Of a stretch of 64,000 bases of DNA, positions 22,502 to 33,729 are shown piece by piece (the first letter of the stretch is position 1; every line of letters starts with the position of its first letter). The position numbers were made by a program, and so were the translations under genes. Location of the stretch: NCBI GenBank assembly GCA_963682055.1, contig OY821746.1, positions 11,433,992 to 11,497,991 of the forward strand, in the 5' to 3' direction. Under the pieces are notes generated by a model that saw only the letters and a list, made by a program, of their open reading frames with translations, had not been told where the DNA came from and made no database searches. The stretch comes from Primula veris. Its lineage: Eukaryota > Streptophyta > Magnoliopsida > Ericales > Primulaceae.

Positions 22502-25500
22502 CTACTGGTAGTACTTCCTTAGGTTGTTGACGTTCCAAGGTCGGTCCACCGGGACATCGTTGGGCAGGCGACCCAACAGGTAGGCCCCGTTCCCTACTGC
22601 ACCGAGGATTCGATAAGGGCCTTCCCAGTTGGGGCCTAGCTTGCCGTCGGACTGTACTCTCATGTTGTTGTTTACTTTCCGTAATACGAGGTCTTCGTCT
22701 TGAAAACGTCTGGCGTTCACTCTTTTGTTGTAGGAACGTCCCAGTTCGTTCTTGTATTCGGCATTACGGATGGCCGCAACTTCTCGTCGTTCTTCAGCAT
22801 ATTCGAGCTCGAGCCCCATCATTTTTTCGTTCAGTCCGTTCTCCACCATGTCGGTTCTGAGAGAGGGGAGCCCGATTTCTAACGGGATGATAGCTTCCAT
22901 CCCGTAGGTGAGGCTATAGGGGGTTTGTTGGGTGCCCCGTCTTCTCGTCGTTCGGTAGGCCCATAGGACGTGCTGCAGTTCATCGGCCCATCGTCCTTTG
23001 GACTCGTCTAGCCTCTTTTTTATTCCGTCGAGAACGGTCTTATTCGACACCTCAGCTTGTCCGTTGCTCTGGGGATATGAAGGGGTGGAATAGTAACTTT
23101 TGATGTGGTACTTCGCGTACATCGCTTTTAATTTAGCTCCGGTGAACTGGCCCCCATTATCTGCGACTATTGAGTACGGGATTCCAAATCTTGTGATCAC
23201 ATCTCTCCAGAGGAACCTGATCACCTCGGCCTCCGTAATCTTTGCTAATGCCACGGCTTCTACCCACTTCGAGAAGTAATCGGTGACCATGAGGAGGAAC
23301 TTTTTCCCCCCCGGGGCCCGAGGGAATGGTCCGACGATGTCCATGCCCCATTGGGCGAAGGGCCAAGGCGAGGTCACGCTGCTTATTTTTTGGGTCGGGG
23401 CTCGAGGTATGGGCGCGTATCTCTGACACTTCTCACACCTGAGCACGAATGCTTGGGAGTCCTTCTGCATGAGAGGCCACCAATATCCGTGGGTCAAGGC
23501 TCGGTTGGCCAGCGACCTGCCCCCGGTGTGACTCCCACATGTTCCTTCGTGAATTTCTTCCATGACCCTTACCACCATATCAGGATGGATGCAGAGCAGA
23601 TAGGGCCCGGAGAACGACCTTTTATAAAGTTTATCGCAGGGAGCCAACCAGAACCCCAGTGCCTTTCTTCTTATCTTTTCAGCATCTTTCTTATCTTCGG
23701 GGAGGTCTCCGGTGCGGTGGTACTCGATGATGGGGTCCATCCAGCTCGGTTCTGAGGGGAGGTCAGTCACTACGTTAACTCTTGCCTTTGCTTCGATGCT
23801 AGGCGAAGGGACGTATTCTACGGTGATGACTCGCTCCTTTTTATCACTCATGGCCGAGGCTAGGGTTGCTAGTGCATCGGCATGGGTGTTCTCATTTCTG
23901 TTGATGTTGATGATTTCCCGATATTCGAAGCTTTGGAGTATTCCGGAGGCGATGGCCACGTAGCTTGCCATTCTTTCGTCCTTCGTCTGAAACTCACCGC
24001 TGATTTGGCTACTGACTAACTGGGAGTCAGTGTGCACCAGTATCTTCTTGATTCTGAGGCTTCGGGCCATTTTCAGGCCTGCGATCACGGCTTCGTATTC
24101 CGCCTCGTTATTGGTGGCTCAGAAGCCAAGCTGGATCGACTTCTCGATTACATCACCCTATGGGGACTGGAGTACTACCCCGAGGCCTGATCCCTTTTTA
24201 TTGGCAGCTCCGTCGGCATGCAAGGTCCACATTCCTTGGGTACGCTCCTCGATACTGGGGGACGTGGTCGTTCCGGTGAATTCTGCCACAAAGTCGGCCA
24301 GGGCCTGCCCCTTGACGGACGTTCGTGGCTCGTACCGGATGTCGTACGCATTCAGGTGGCAGGCCCACTTCGTCATACGTCGAGACAGGTCTCCCTTCTG
24401 GAGTATTTCCCGAATGGGCTGATCCGTATACACCACGATACTGTGTGCCGAGAAGTAATGGGCCAGTTTTCGCGATGCCATAACGAGTGCCAAGACGAGC
24501 TTTTCTAGGGGTATATACCTACCCTCGGCGTCGAGGAGAGTTTTTCTCACGTAATAGATTGGCCTTTGCTCCCTGCCGATCTCTTTGATGAGGACGGCGC
24601 TAACGGCTATCTCGGACACGGCAAGGTATAGGGCAAGGACGCCGCCGGTGTCCGGCTTGGCCAGTAGAGGCGCGCTTCCGAGGTAGGTCGCCAGCTCCGT
24701 GAATGCGCTCCGGCATTCATCATTCCATTCGAACTTCTTCCGAGCCTTTAGAGCCGTAAAGAATGGCTTGCATCGATCCCCGAACCGGGCTATAAACCGG
24801 TTGAGGGCAGCAGTCATTCCGGCTAACTTTTGTACGTCCTTCCTCTTTTCAGGGGTTCTAAGGTCCTTCAGGGCAGAGATTTGTGCCGGGTTCGCCTCTA
24901 TACCGCGATGGGTTACCATGAACCCTAGGAACTTCTCGGCACCAACCCCGAAGGCGCATTTAGAGGCGTTGAGCTTCAGGCCATGCTTTCGGATTGTTTC
25001 GAACACCTCTCTTAGGTCGGACAGGTGGTCGTCCTCCTGGGTGCTTTTTACAACCATGTCGTCAATATAGACCTCCATGCTCCGGCCTATGCTCTTAGCG
25101 AATATCTTGGTGACCATTCTCTGATATGTCGCCCCGGCGTTCTTAAGCCCGAATGGCATCACCTTGTAACAGTAATTCCCCCTTGGGGTTATGAAGGCGG
25201 TTTTTTCTTGGTCAGCCTCCGACATGGGTATTTGGTGGTAGCCGGAGCAGGCGTCCAGGAAGCTCATTCTGGTGGCTCCAGCGGTGGAGTCCACTATCTG
25301 ATCAATTTTAGGCAAAGGGAAGGGATCCTTTGGACAGGCCCGGTTAAGGCTCGTGTAATCGATGCACACACGCAGCTTTCCGTTCTTTTTAGGGACCACC
25401 ACGGGGTTAGCGAGCCATCTAGGGTAAAAGATTTCCCTGATGGCTCCAGCTAGCAGAAGCTTTTGTACTTCCTCGTTTATGGCATCGGCATGCTCCGGAC

Positions 25501-28075
25501 TAACGCGGCGCCCCTTTTGCATCACGGGCTTCGCGTCCGGGTTGACGTTCAACTTATGGCAGGCGAGGTCGGGACTGATACCCGACATTTCACACGGAGA
25601 CCACGCGAAGTTGTCGAGGTACTGAAGCAGGAGCTCAACGAGATCTGCGGTCTCGGGCTCGCTCAGCCTCGCACCCACCATAAAAAAGTGATCCTCGTCG
25701 TACCCCAGAATCTGGACCTTCAGCAAACCTCCTTCTACCTTTTCTTCAGCCTCCGGTCCCATCTTCTTGTTCAGTTCCCTCAGCAGCTTGGGATCCTCAG
25801 CTTCTATATTCATAGCACTCTGGACCGGAGCCGGTTTATTGCCGGAGTACACAGCCATGGCACAGCTTCTCGAGACCTTTTGATTTCCCGATATGGTCTC
25901 GACTCCATTCACAGTTGGGTACTTGACCTTCTGGTGCAGAGTGGAGGAGACGCCTTCTATCTCATGAAGCCACGCACGCCCTAGTATGACATTGTAAACG
26001 GAGGGGACGTCCACCACCGTGAACTCCACACTCATAACCTTGTTTCCTGTTTTAACAGGCAAGGTTATGTTCCCTCTAGGCTGGACAGCCTCAGAGTTGA
26101 ATCCGTACAGAGGAGGGGTGTTTGTATTTAGCTGCCTCTCCGTCAGCCCCATCTTTTGGAAAAGGTCTTCAAAGAGTATATTCACCGATGCCCCCTGATC
26201 GACGAGGATTCGTCCCACCGCGCAATGACCAACTTGGGCAGTGATAACAAGGGCATCATTATGGGGCAGATCTACCCCTACTAGGTCGAAGTCGGTGAAG
26301 CTGAGGTCCGGCCTGGTATCGTGCTTACATTTCTTTCGGGGGTTCGGTCTTTCGGCGAGGCAGACATGTTGCTTCATCGCGGCCTCACGGGCCTCAGCCC
26401 TCTCGACTCCACTAGGGTTGGGCTTCTTCGGTCCGGAGTGGATAACCTGACAGGTCATCACCGGTGGGGGCAGGTCTGATTGTCTCTCGTCGGCCCCTTC
26501 TCGACCTTGATCGGAATCCCTTCGAGTCTTGACGTATTTATTCATCAAGCCATCTCGTACCCATCCTTCGAGCCTCGCCTTCAGACCATGACACTCGTTG
26601 GTATTGTGGCCACGGCCTCTGTGATAATCGCAGAATTTATCATTAGGCCCGCGGGCTGGTTCGTTCCGGAGTGGGAGGGGCCAGGAGAAGAACGGCTCGT
26701 TCTCGATTTCGCCAAGCAGGTCGGTCAACGGGAGACGAAAGGTGGTAGAGTAGGCAATTCCCGGTACCATAGGGCCATTGCGACGAGGCTCCTCTCTTCT
26801 CCTCTTGGGAGCCGGTTGCGGGCTCTCTACCATACGAGGCCTCCCCATCCTTTCCGCTATGGGGCGATCTCTCCGGGTGCTTCTCGAGACGGTCCTCTCA
26901 CGGGGCTGCTCGATGCTGGCGACCGAACGACCTGCCCCAGCAGATCTCATGTCCTTCTCTATATCGACATGCTGCTTTATCAGTGATCGGAGTTGAGAAA
27001 CCGTGCTCGGAGGGGTCGCTATCATTTCGTTGCGGATCCTGCTCCCTACGATCATGTTCTGCCTAAAGGCAGCTATGGCAGTAGAATCGGGGCAGTCGAC
27101 GCACTCCGCGTGCTTCTGCCAGAACCGATTATCATAACTCTCGAGGGTCTCTTTAGGTTGGGCCCTAACTTGGTACAATTGTTCCGGTTGGGCAACCCTT
27201 TCTTTCAAGTTGATAAACCGGTGTGCAAAGTCATAGGCGAGGTCATCCCAACAGTGGATGGAGTTGGCAGGCAGAGACTGGAACCATTTACTTGCCAACC
27301 TCCCCAGGCTGGCGGGGAAGCATTTGCACATAAGCCGATCGAGGTGGGACCAGTGATTCATCTGGTAACGATAGTGCCGGAGGTGAGCTTCCGGATCAGA
27401 ATCCGCATTGAAGACTTGGAGAACGGGGGCAGTGAAATTTCCTGGGGGTGCGCTATACTCTATTTCGTCTGAGAACGGGGTGCTACGGGTGGATGCAACG
27501 ATTTTCAACGTTGCTTCGTCGGCAGCTTGATCTCTGCCAGCGTGGCGGTTGCGTCTCCGTCTTCGAGGAGGCTTTTCAGTTCGTGCATGACTCGACTCTG
27601 GCTGTGATCCATAATTGTCATCTGGCCAGCGTATTCGTGAGTGCACGCTTCTCTCGTCGTCTCGACGAGAATTCCCTTCGTGGGAGCGCCCCGACTCCTC
27701 ACCCCTAGTTGGCTCTCTGGGAGTCTCTAGGGGGGGTCGTCGGTGGGGTCCCAACCGGGACATCACGCTTTTAGTGGGTCGAAGGACCGGTTCGACTTGG
27801 CTTGCGTCTTGGAGGACGGGCTCAGGCTCCGGTGCCATCAGCGTGGCTATCAATGCCTTCTGGGCAGCAAGCGCGATGAGCTCCTTCTCATGGACATCGA
27901 GCATCATCTCTGTCAGCTCGGTCCGTGATCGGGGCGTCGCAGGTATTGCCGTTAAGGGGGCGGGATCCCTCGTGGACGCGGTTCTCGGGGTCTCACCGAA
28001 AGAGAGTGTCCTGGGCATCCCAAGAACGGGGGTGTGTCGAGACGGCGGAGTGTCGAATCGGTTATCGCCAGACAT
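22502..28075 (-). pseudogene. Gag-pol polyprotein of the Tat element, two in-frame stops
   Basis: One reading frame from ATG 28075 to the stop at 22502, interrupted by TAG (24158-24160) and TGA (24119-24121). Gag core lies at about residues 195-400, and the zinc-knuckle-like CDYHRGRGHNTNEC at about 482-495. The aspartic protease has LVDQGAS with the Asp near 626. Reverse transcriptase has YIDD at about 1003-1006, followed by RNase H (about 1140-1265). A second RNase H of archaeal type starts near 1283 (HADGAANKKGSG). Both stops fall in this second RNase H. Integrase follows with an HHCC zinc finger (CEKCQRYA), the DDE core (WGMDIVGPFP, IVADNGGQF) and a C-terminal domain ending near 22502. Apart from the two stops the frame is open, so decay is recent. 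Confidence 0.9.
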
Positions 28076-28120
28076 ATTTTCTAAGAGGTCGGAACGTTAG
28101 AGCTAACGCGTTCAAAAGAA

Positions 28121-28138
28121 TTCCCACAGACGGCGCCA
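28121..28138 (-). other. Primer binding site of the Tat element
   Basis: Two bases inside the 5' LTR, the minus strand reads TGGCGCCGTCTGTGGGAA, in the position and form of a plant gypsy primer binding site. I do not assign the tRNA with certainty. Confidence 0.7.
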
Positions 28139-28140
28139 AT

Positions 28141-28831
28141 TGGCGAGCCTGATTTTCTTCCCAAGCTCGGCTAAATCAATTCGCGTCGGCCCCGATCTTC
28201 CGAGATGTCCGAAGTGGTTTGTGTCTCCTTCGATGGCGAGGTGCTCTTCCTATCTACACAAGAAACGAACAGGGGCCCGGGGTTGATACCAGGTTTTCCC
28301 TCTCCAACGGTCAAGTCAGTATTGGTATAGACTGAAGATAGGAATATAGTTAAGGGTGAGGGATCGTGTCGGTTACAAGTCGTGGCGTCAGGTATCACGG
28401 GTAGTATTCTAGAGGTCCGGGTTGTTTAACCTTTATCTCTCCTCTCTATATTTGTGCGTTCCCTCTAAGTGGTATTAGTGGGGGTATTTATAGTGTGATC
28501 AGAGGTGTATTAGCCCTTGGATCACTGTACTGTCAAGTGTTGCTCCAACGGCGTCGGGTCATTTATGACTCTGACAAGGGTACTGTCCTTTTCCGGGGCC
28601 CACAGGGGCTGGCCTGTGATTGAGCCACGTCGATGAAACATATAAAGGGTCCCCCCAAGGAGCAGCAGCATTAATTGGGGAAGCGTACTTGATACGCTTC
28701 CTAGGCCGGCGTGGTCACAGACCGGTCCACCTAGATCCGGGGTGATACGCGGCCTATGGTTGACAGACCCGGATAGCATGATGTGGTGATTGTATTGCCT
28801 CGGACGAGGGGTTGTCGACATTCCCTCACCA
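28141..28831 (-). repeat. 5' LTR of the Tat element, with TATA box
   Basis: 691 bp, upstream of gag on the minus strand. A minus-strand TATA-like CTATAAATA at 28485-28493, followed by a C-rich stretch, is the likely LTR promoter. It shares the 9-bp-stem palindrome with its partner. Confidence 0.92.
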
Positions 28832-29015
28832 AAGCCTAAAAAAGAAATGAATGAGTTTCAAAAAAATTCTTTAAAAACTATGCATTTGACTATTAAGGCG
28901 CCAAGAAAAACTGCTTTTAAAGCTGTGAAATGGCTTGCACCACCAAAAGGAAGATTGAAACTTGATACGGATGGGAGTGTGGGGGAAGCTATGCTGGATG
29001 TGGAGGGGTGATTAG

Positions 29016-30189
29016 TGTTGGCCCGTGTGCGGCTAAACCTTAGAGGGGGGGTGAATAAGGTTTATGGCGATTTTCGCCTAATTAAAACTTAAGTACAACT
29101 AACACCCCAACTTATGCAATTCTAAGCTTAAGCGTTAATAATCGTTAATAAATACAAACGCAAGCAAGCAAGAATAAATATTTGCGGAAAAAAAGAGTTT
29201 AAGGGAAGAAGATGACACCGTGATTTATAGAGGTTCGGCAAAACGCGCCTACGTCCTCTTCTCGGTACTACCGAGTATTTCACTAAAAATTCTTTTCCCG
29301 GATATTACAATCCTAATGAGCTAATCAACCGATTAAGCTCCCCCTCACTTTATGAGTGTCCCGAATGAAAAGACCTAGAGCTTTTAAGCTTCACTTGCTT
29401 ACAAAGCCTCTACCCGATCACTCGCTCACAAAAGAGTTTATAAAACACTCGTTACAAATTTTGTTACAATAATGTAACTACACTCACTATTCTAATTGCT
29501 TCTAAATAAGCTAACTTGTGAGTTTTTGATGATGATTGAGCTTGTATGGATTTTTCTTCAATTTCCCTCTTTCTTGAATATATTCACCAAAATGGTGATT
29601 TTTAGGGTTTTTATGAGAGAGGTTGAAGGATGATGTTGTATATAATAATTGGTGATTTGGGAGAAAGATTGGGGTGGTTTATATATGGACCAAGGTCTGT
29701 TTTTCTGTATATGACCGTTGGCAGTGGTTGAGGCTTTTATTCAGTGGTTTAAGCAGCTTTCCAGAATAAGCTGAAAAGCTGTTTTCGAAATCTGTAGAAA
29801 ACGATCGGTCGTTTTCTACAGTCGATCGGTCGTTTCTCAGAAAACGATCGGTCGTTTTCAGAGAAACGATCGGTCGTATTTTCGACGTCCTCACTGGAAG
29901 AATTTGGTACAAAAACGATCGGTCGTTTTTGTACAGACGATCGGTCGTTCTCTGTTTTCTCGCTATTCTTCGAATGCTCATAACTCCTTCGTTTTAGCTC
30001 CGATTCTGGTTCTGCTTGAACCTATGGCTTCGTTTTCGAATGCTCTATCTTTCTGGTGTTCTGAAATTTACAAATTCTCTTTTTGGAAAAAGACAAGCAT
30101 TATATCATCGAAATAGAGAAATCGTAAAATCATTAAAAACATAATCAAAGTTATAATCAAAATCAATTATAGAACCCCATGGTTCAACA
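29016..30189. mobile_element. Solo-LTR-like insertion
   Basis: 1,174 bp beginning TGTTGG and ending TTCAACA (inverted TGTTG/CAACA) and flanked by the 5-bp direct repeat ATTAG (29011-29015, 30190-30194). It interrupts the RNase H domain of the LINE relic between GGVI and RNANG. It has no ORF with a known domain. TG..CA ends with a 5-bp duplication are the hallmarks of an LTR, so a solo LTR is the simplest reading. The superfamily is unknown. Confidence 0.75.
29786..29950. repeat. Cluster of six CGATCGGTCG hairpins inside the solo-LTR-like element
   Basis: CGATCGGTCG occurs six times, starting at 29802, 29823, 29845, 29868, 29916 and 29938. Several copies are the centre of hairpins with a TCGG loop: tgtagaaaacga-tcgg-tcgttttctaca (12-bp perfect stem) and gtacaaaaacga-tcgg-tcgtttttgtac (12-bp perfect stem). 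The flanking stem sequences differ between copies while the core is conserved. Confidence 0.9.
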
Positions 30190-30884
30190 ATTAGGAATGC
30201 AAATGGTGATGTAATGCTATGCTTTTAATATTAATGACTGTTCGGTAATTAGTTCTGAAGTTAAGGCGGTTCTGTTTGTATTGCAGATTTGTGCCCAATT
30301 AAGCATAGAAAATATTGAAGTGGAGATTGATTCCCCTATTTTGGTTAATTGGTGAAGTAAAAAAGAGAAGGTTAACAATTTATGTTTGAATGACTGGGAA
30401 GACATTGAGGTCCTAATGGATTCAATGGTAATTTCTTTGAAGAATGTTTATAGGGAAGAAAATAAAGTGGCGGATCTTTTAGCAAATCTCGGAAAGAAGG
30501 GAGCTAATTTCGCAATTATGAATAAACTGGATTGGGCAAATGGGATTTATAGCGTAACACATTTGGATAAATTGGGGGTTCGTTAGTATGAGAAGATATA
30601 ATTTGAAAGATTAGTGATGCATTTAACTTTTGTTTTAGTTGCAGGTTATGATGTATGGTAGTGTAGTTGTTTGGATGTTAAAAATAAAATAAAAACAAGA
30701 TTGCTCATAATATAATTTCCAGAACTTTAGAAGAAAAAAAACAAAACTGGGGAAATCATTTATCTTTTGAATAAGTTATTAGTGGAAACTATGGGAGATC
30801 TCTCAGTAAATACTATTGGTGTAAAGGACCAATTAGCGTGAACAAAAGTTACATAAAAAAGTGTAAAAATATTAAAAGGGAAAA

Positions 30885-30909
30885 TGCGGTGAAGGTGGAT
30901 CGAACACCT

Positions 30910-30952
<43 letters not shown>

Positions 30953-30957
30953 CCCGC
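30885..30957 (-). tRNA. tRNA-Phe (GAA)
   Basis: 73 nt on the minus strand, starting GCGGGGATAGCTCAGTTGGG and ending in A73 without encoded CCA, as in nuclear tRNA genes. The anticodon GAA is at 30924-30922. The T arm AGGTG-TTCGATC-CACCT pairs perfectly but differs from the usual plant GCGTG/CACGC at a compensated position. A TTTT run (30884-30881) directly downstream is a Pol III terminator. No intron. Confidence 0.95.
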
Positions 30958-30959
30958 TT

Positions 30960-33700
30960 TTTATTTTATAAATAGTATTTATTTTATAAATATTTTAAGA
31001 TCTATTTTTTAAGTACAGCATTAATTATGAGCACAATTCTACTATTGTGATCTGCCCCTTTATTATGCATTATTCATACAGTTTATATGCAAGGGTGAGT
31101 ATAATGCTACAGCTGAAACAATAAAAAGGGACAAAAAGTGTTACAAGTTTTAGTTAGTGGATTAAAACAAATGCTCGCAAACTGCCCGATGAAATATTCA
31201 CATAATTAATAATGTTGACTGTTTAGTGTCTTTTTGTTTCAGGGATGAAGCGAGAAATTATACAGGAGGGAACTAAATTTACATGGAAAATAATGCCGAG
31301 TGATCCTTTTTACGAGGGGTGTCGAATCACTGTTGTTCGTTCAGGGAACCGTGCTAATTGAATATACTTGGAGTTTTATTCAAAGGACATTGGGAGAATA
31401 TGATCACTTAAAACGATGAATGATCAATTTTGTAAAGCTCTGTTTTGGTGTAAGGATTTCATGCTGGAAGGTTTTCTTTCTCCATTTTCTACGAAAATTG
31501 GTTTGGCTAGGGTGGATCCTAAGTTTGTACAGAAGATGTAATCACCAAACTATCTGTAAGTGCCAAATATTGTTCTAGAGTTTCTTAATAGTTAAATATT
31601 TTCTATATGCGTTCCCTTTGAAAAAAAATCCTGAGTACCTTACCAAATTTGAAGGCATGTTTCTTCACCAAGTGTGCTTCCTGGTTACAATGGTTTGTAG
31701 TCGAAGATGATGTAAAAAGGGTGAAGTAGGTGATAAGTTTTAGATCGATAGATGTGTTCTTGAAGAAGAAGTTTATTCGAAAAGCATTATGCTCAAGGCT
31801 TGGTTCTTGTAACGTGGTTACTTTTCCAAAATCAGCTTTTGAAAGGATGCTGCTATCTCTGAGTGCAATATAGGAGTATAAAATTAGAAGCAACGAATGT
31901 TTGGTAAAATAATGACAATATATTTTTCTTGATCAGAAATAAGAAAAGTAAGCTTAAATTTGGAAATTAGTCTCAAAAAGCACTTTCAAGGTGATAGTAA
32001 AGCAAATAAAAAAGCATAAGCAGATATTGAGATTCAATTACTTTATAAAATTCACTTAAATACCATAAAAGCAGAAGCCTCCACTTAAAGCATAATTATC
32101 AACTCAGCCTTACAGTTGTTGCATAAATTCTTTTCCTGGAACCTTGCATAATTGCATTTTATGTTGCATTTTATTTTAGGGTAGAAGTGATTTAATTTCT
32201 CAGACCTCGTTGAATACATATCTATGCTCTTTAAAGAGTACTCGCATAAACTTGTAACACTTCAGATAAACTGATAACATTTTTGTTGCCAAGTCTTTTC
32301 TACAAACTCTGAATTAACATTTTCGTCGAAACATGGGGTAAAACTTATACCGTAAAAGTGTGAAATTTAGCAGGTTATGTCTCACGTCTCTCCTCATATA
32401 TTCCTATGCTCAACTAAGGTAAGAGCATAATCTTTTTTCTTTTCTTTTTTAAATAAGGTAAGAGCATAATCTTGAATACAATTTTTTCACAGACAATAAG
32501 CAAGTAATTCTTCACTGTCTAAAAATAGGAAGGCATATGCCATGGCTGAGAGAGGAAAAGGAAAAGTTGAGGGAATGTGTGAGAGACTAATTTGATCCTA
32601 AAAACCGTACAGAAAGAGAATAAAGATTGCTGATATTATAAGTGATTCTAAAGTAACAAAGTACTATAAAGATTGAATGAGTAGGTTAAGTACTGTACTA
32701 CTAGAAGGCACAAACACCTAAAATAAGAAACTCAAGGGAAGAAAACGTCAAGGAGGTAATCTGACTTTATTTACTTTTATGGTAGTATTATTTTATCACT
32801 CCATTTTTTATGTCTTTCATTGCTCTTTTGTTTCTACACTTCATATTATTATATATATGGATCACTCTTTTGAAAACAAAAGAGTTCTAGCTTTATGCCT
32901 ATTACCAAAACTAGCTTACAACTTTTTTTGCTGTTTTTGAATTCTGTATATAAATATATGGTATAAATTTTACCAGTGATAGAAAATTTAAGAAAGGAGT
33001 ATTAAACAATTGAATAATGTATCAAACTCGGACTTGTCTAGAAAGTTTTGCCTTGTTTTATTTTTAGTGTAATTGAGAAGGGAAGCAAGTCTCCAGCCTC
33101 TGATTTGTGACAGTAGTGTAGGATCCAATCTGGAACAGTTACGGCTAAATTTTTTTATTTTTTTTTAATAAAGAAAATTTTATTTAAGAAATGAAACGTT
33201 TTTTTTTTCAATGGGACAAGTGTCCCCATATTAGAAATAATTGATATCGAATCCGATAAGAGTAAACGCACTAATATAATCCGATAAGAGTAAACGCACT
33301 AATATAATAATATGATAAGAGTAAACTAATTATAACACTTATATAGCTTGATACATGAAAAACTGACACTTGCTTAACCACTCCAAATAAGCAAAAAGAT
33401 GAAATCCACATCATCTCCAGACAACCTGCAACGAATCTGAGGAAAGAAATATTATATCACTATTATAACCCCAAACATACATCAAAACATCTCCAGTCAT
33501 CAAAGATGCTATCCTAGAAGTTGAGTAATTTTCATTCTCCAGCCACTGTAAAAGTGCTATTATAGAAGGAAAAAAACAACATAAGTTTCAGCACCATAAC
33601 ATCATAAGATTAACCAAAACGTTAGTTTATACACATACAAATGTGATAACCCATATACAATAAGTGGACTACAAATGGATCAGACCACAAAGGGTCTTAA
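30960..33700. other. Spacer between tRNA-Phe and the minus-strand LINE
   Basis: No gene is recognised. At 33240-33320 the words 'ccgataagagtaaacgcactaatataat' repeat in tandem. T-runs at about 33150-33170 and 33197-33208 could be remnants of a poly(A) tail of the minus-strand LINE. Confidence 0.4.
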
Positions 33701-33729
33701 CCTCAGCCTCCATGACATTATTGGTTAAA

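Larger units (their letters stand above)
17526..28831 (-). mobile_element. Tat-lineage Ty3/gypsy LTR retrotransposon
   Basis: An 11,306-bp element with 691-bp LTRs at 17526-18216 and 28141-28831 and a perfect 5-bp target duplication AAGCC (17521-17525, 28832-28836). LTR ends are TGGCGAG...CTCGCCA or CTCACCA. Coding order on the minus strand is gag, protease, RT, RNase H, a second RNase H, then integrase, with no chromodomain seen. A second, archaeal-like RNase H and an additional antisense gene between pol and the 3' LTR are traits of the Tat lineage. The two LTRs differ at about 20 sites by eye (about 3%). At commonly used plant rates this suggests insertion about a million years ago; that date is an inference. 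Confidence 0.93.
17100..30650 (+). mobile_element. LINE relic (3' part), split by two later insertions
   Basis: Three separated pieces read as the 3' part of a plant LINE ORF2 on the plus strand. Piece one (about 17180-17520) matches the segment after the zf-RVT region, with FFIIWEL and MSADKIIGRVLKWL. This parallels FFIFWEIW and MSADTIINKVIKWL in the minus-strand LINE at 34350-34706. Piece two (28837-29010) begins an RNase H domain (GRLKLDTDGSV, then GCGGV). Piece three (30195-30586) completes it (SEVKAVLFVLQI, EVEID, NVYREENKVADLLANLG). In-frame stops are present in pieces one and three, so the element is dead. The gaps are filled by a Tat-type gypsy element and a solo-LTR-like element, each with its own target-site duplication. 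Confidence 0.8.

Noticed and set aside
24030..28152. Many plus-strand open frames of 60-170 codons
   Set aside because: They are antisense to gag-pol in a G+C-rich region; none carries a domain or splice structure.
29679..29981. Minus-strand 100-codon frame with repeated TDRSF
   Set aside because: It is generated by the CGATCGGTCG hairpin repeats in the solo-LTR-like element.
31240..31900. Possible gene remnant after the tRNA
   Set aside because: Some stretches look weakly coding in short frames, but I could match no family and no splice structure.
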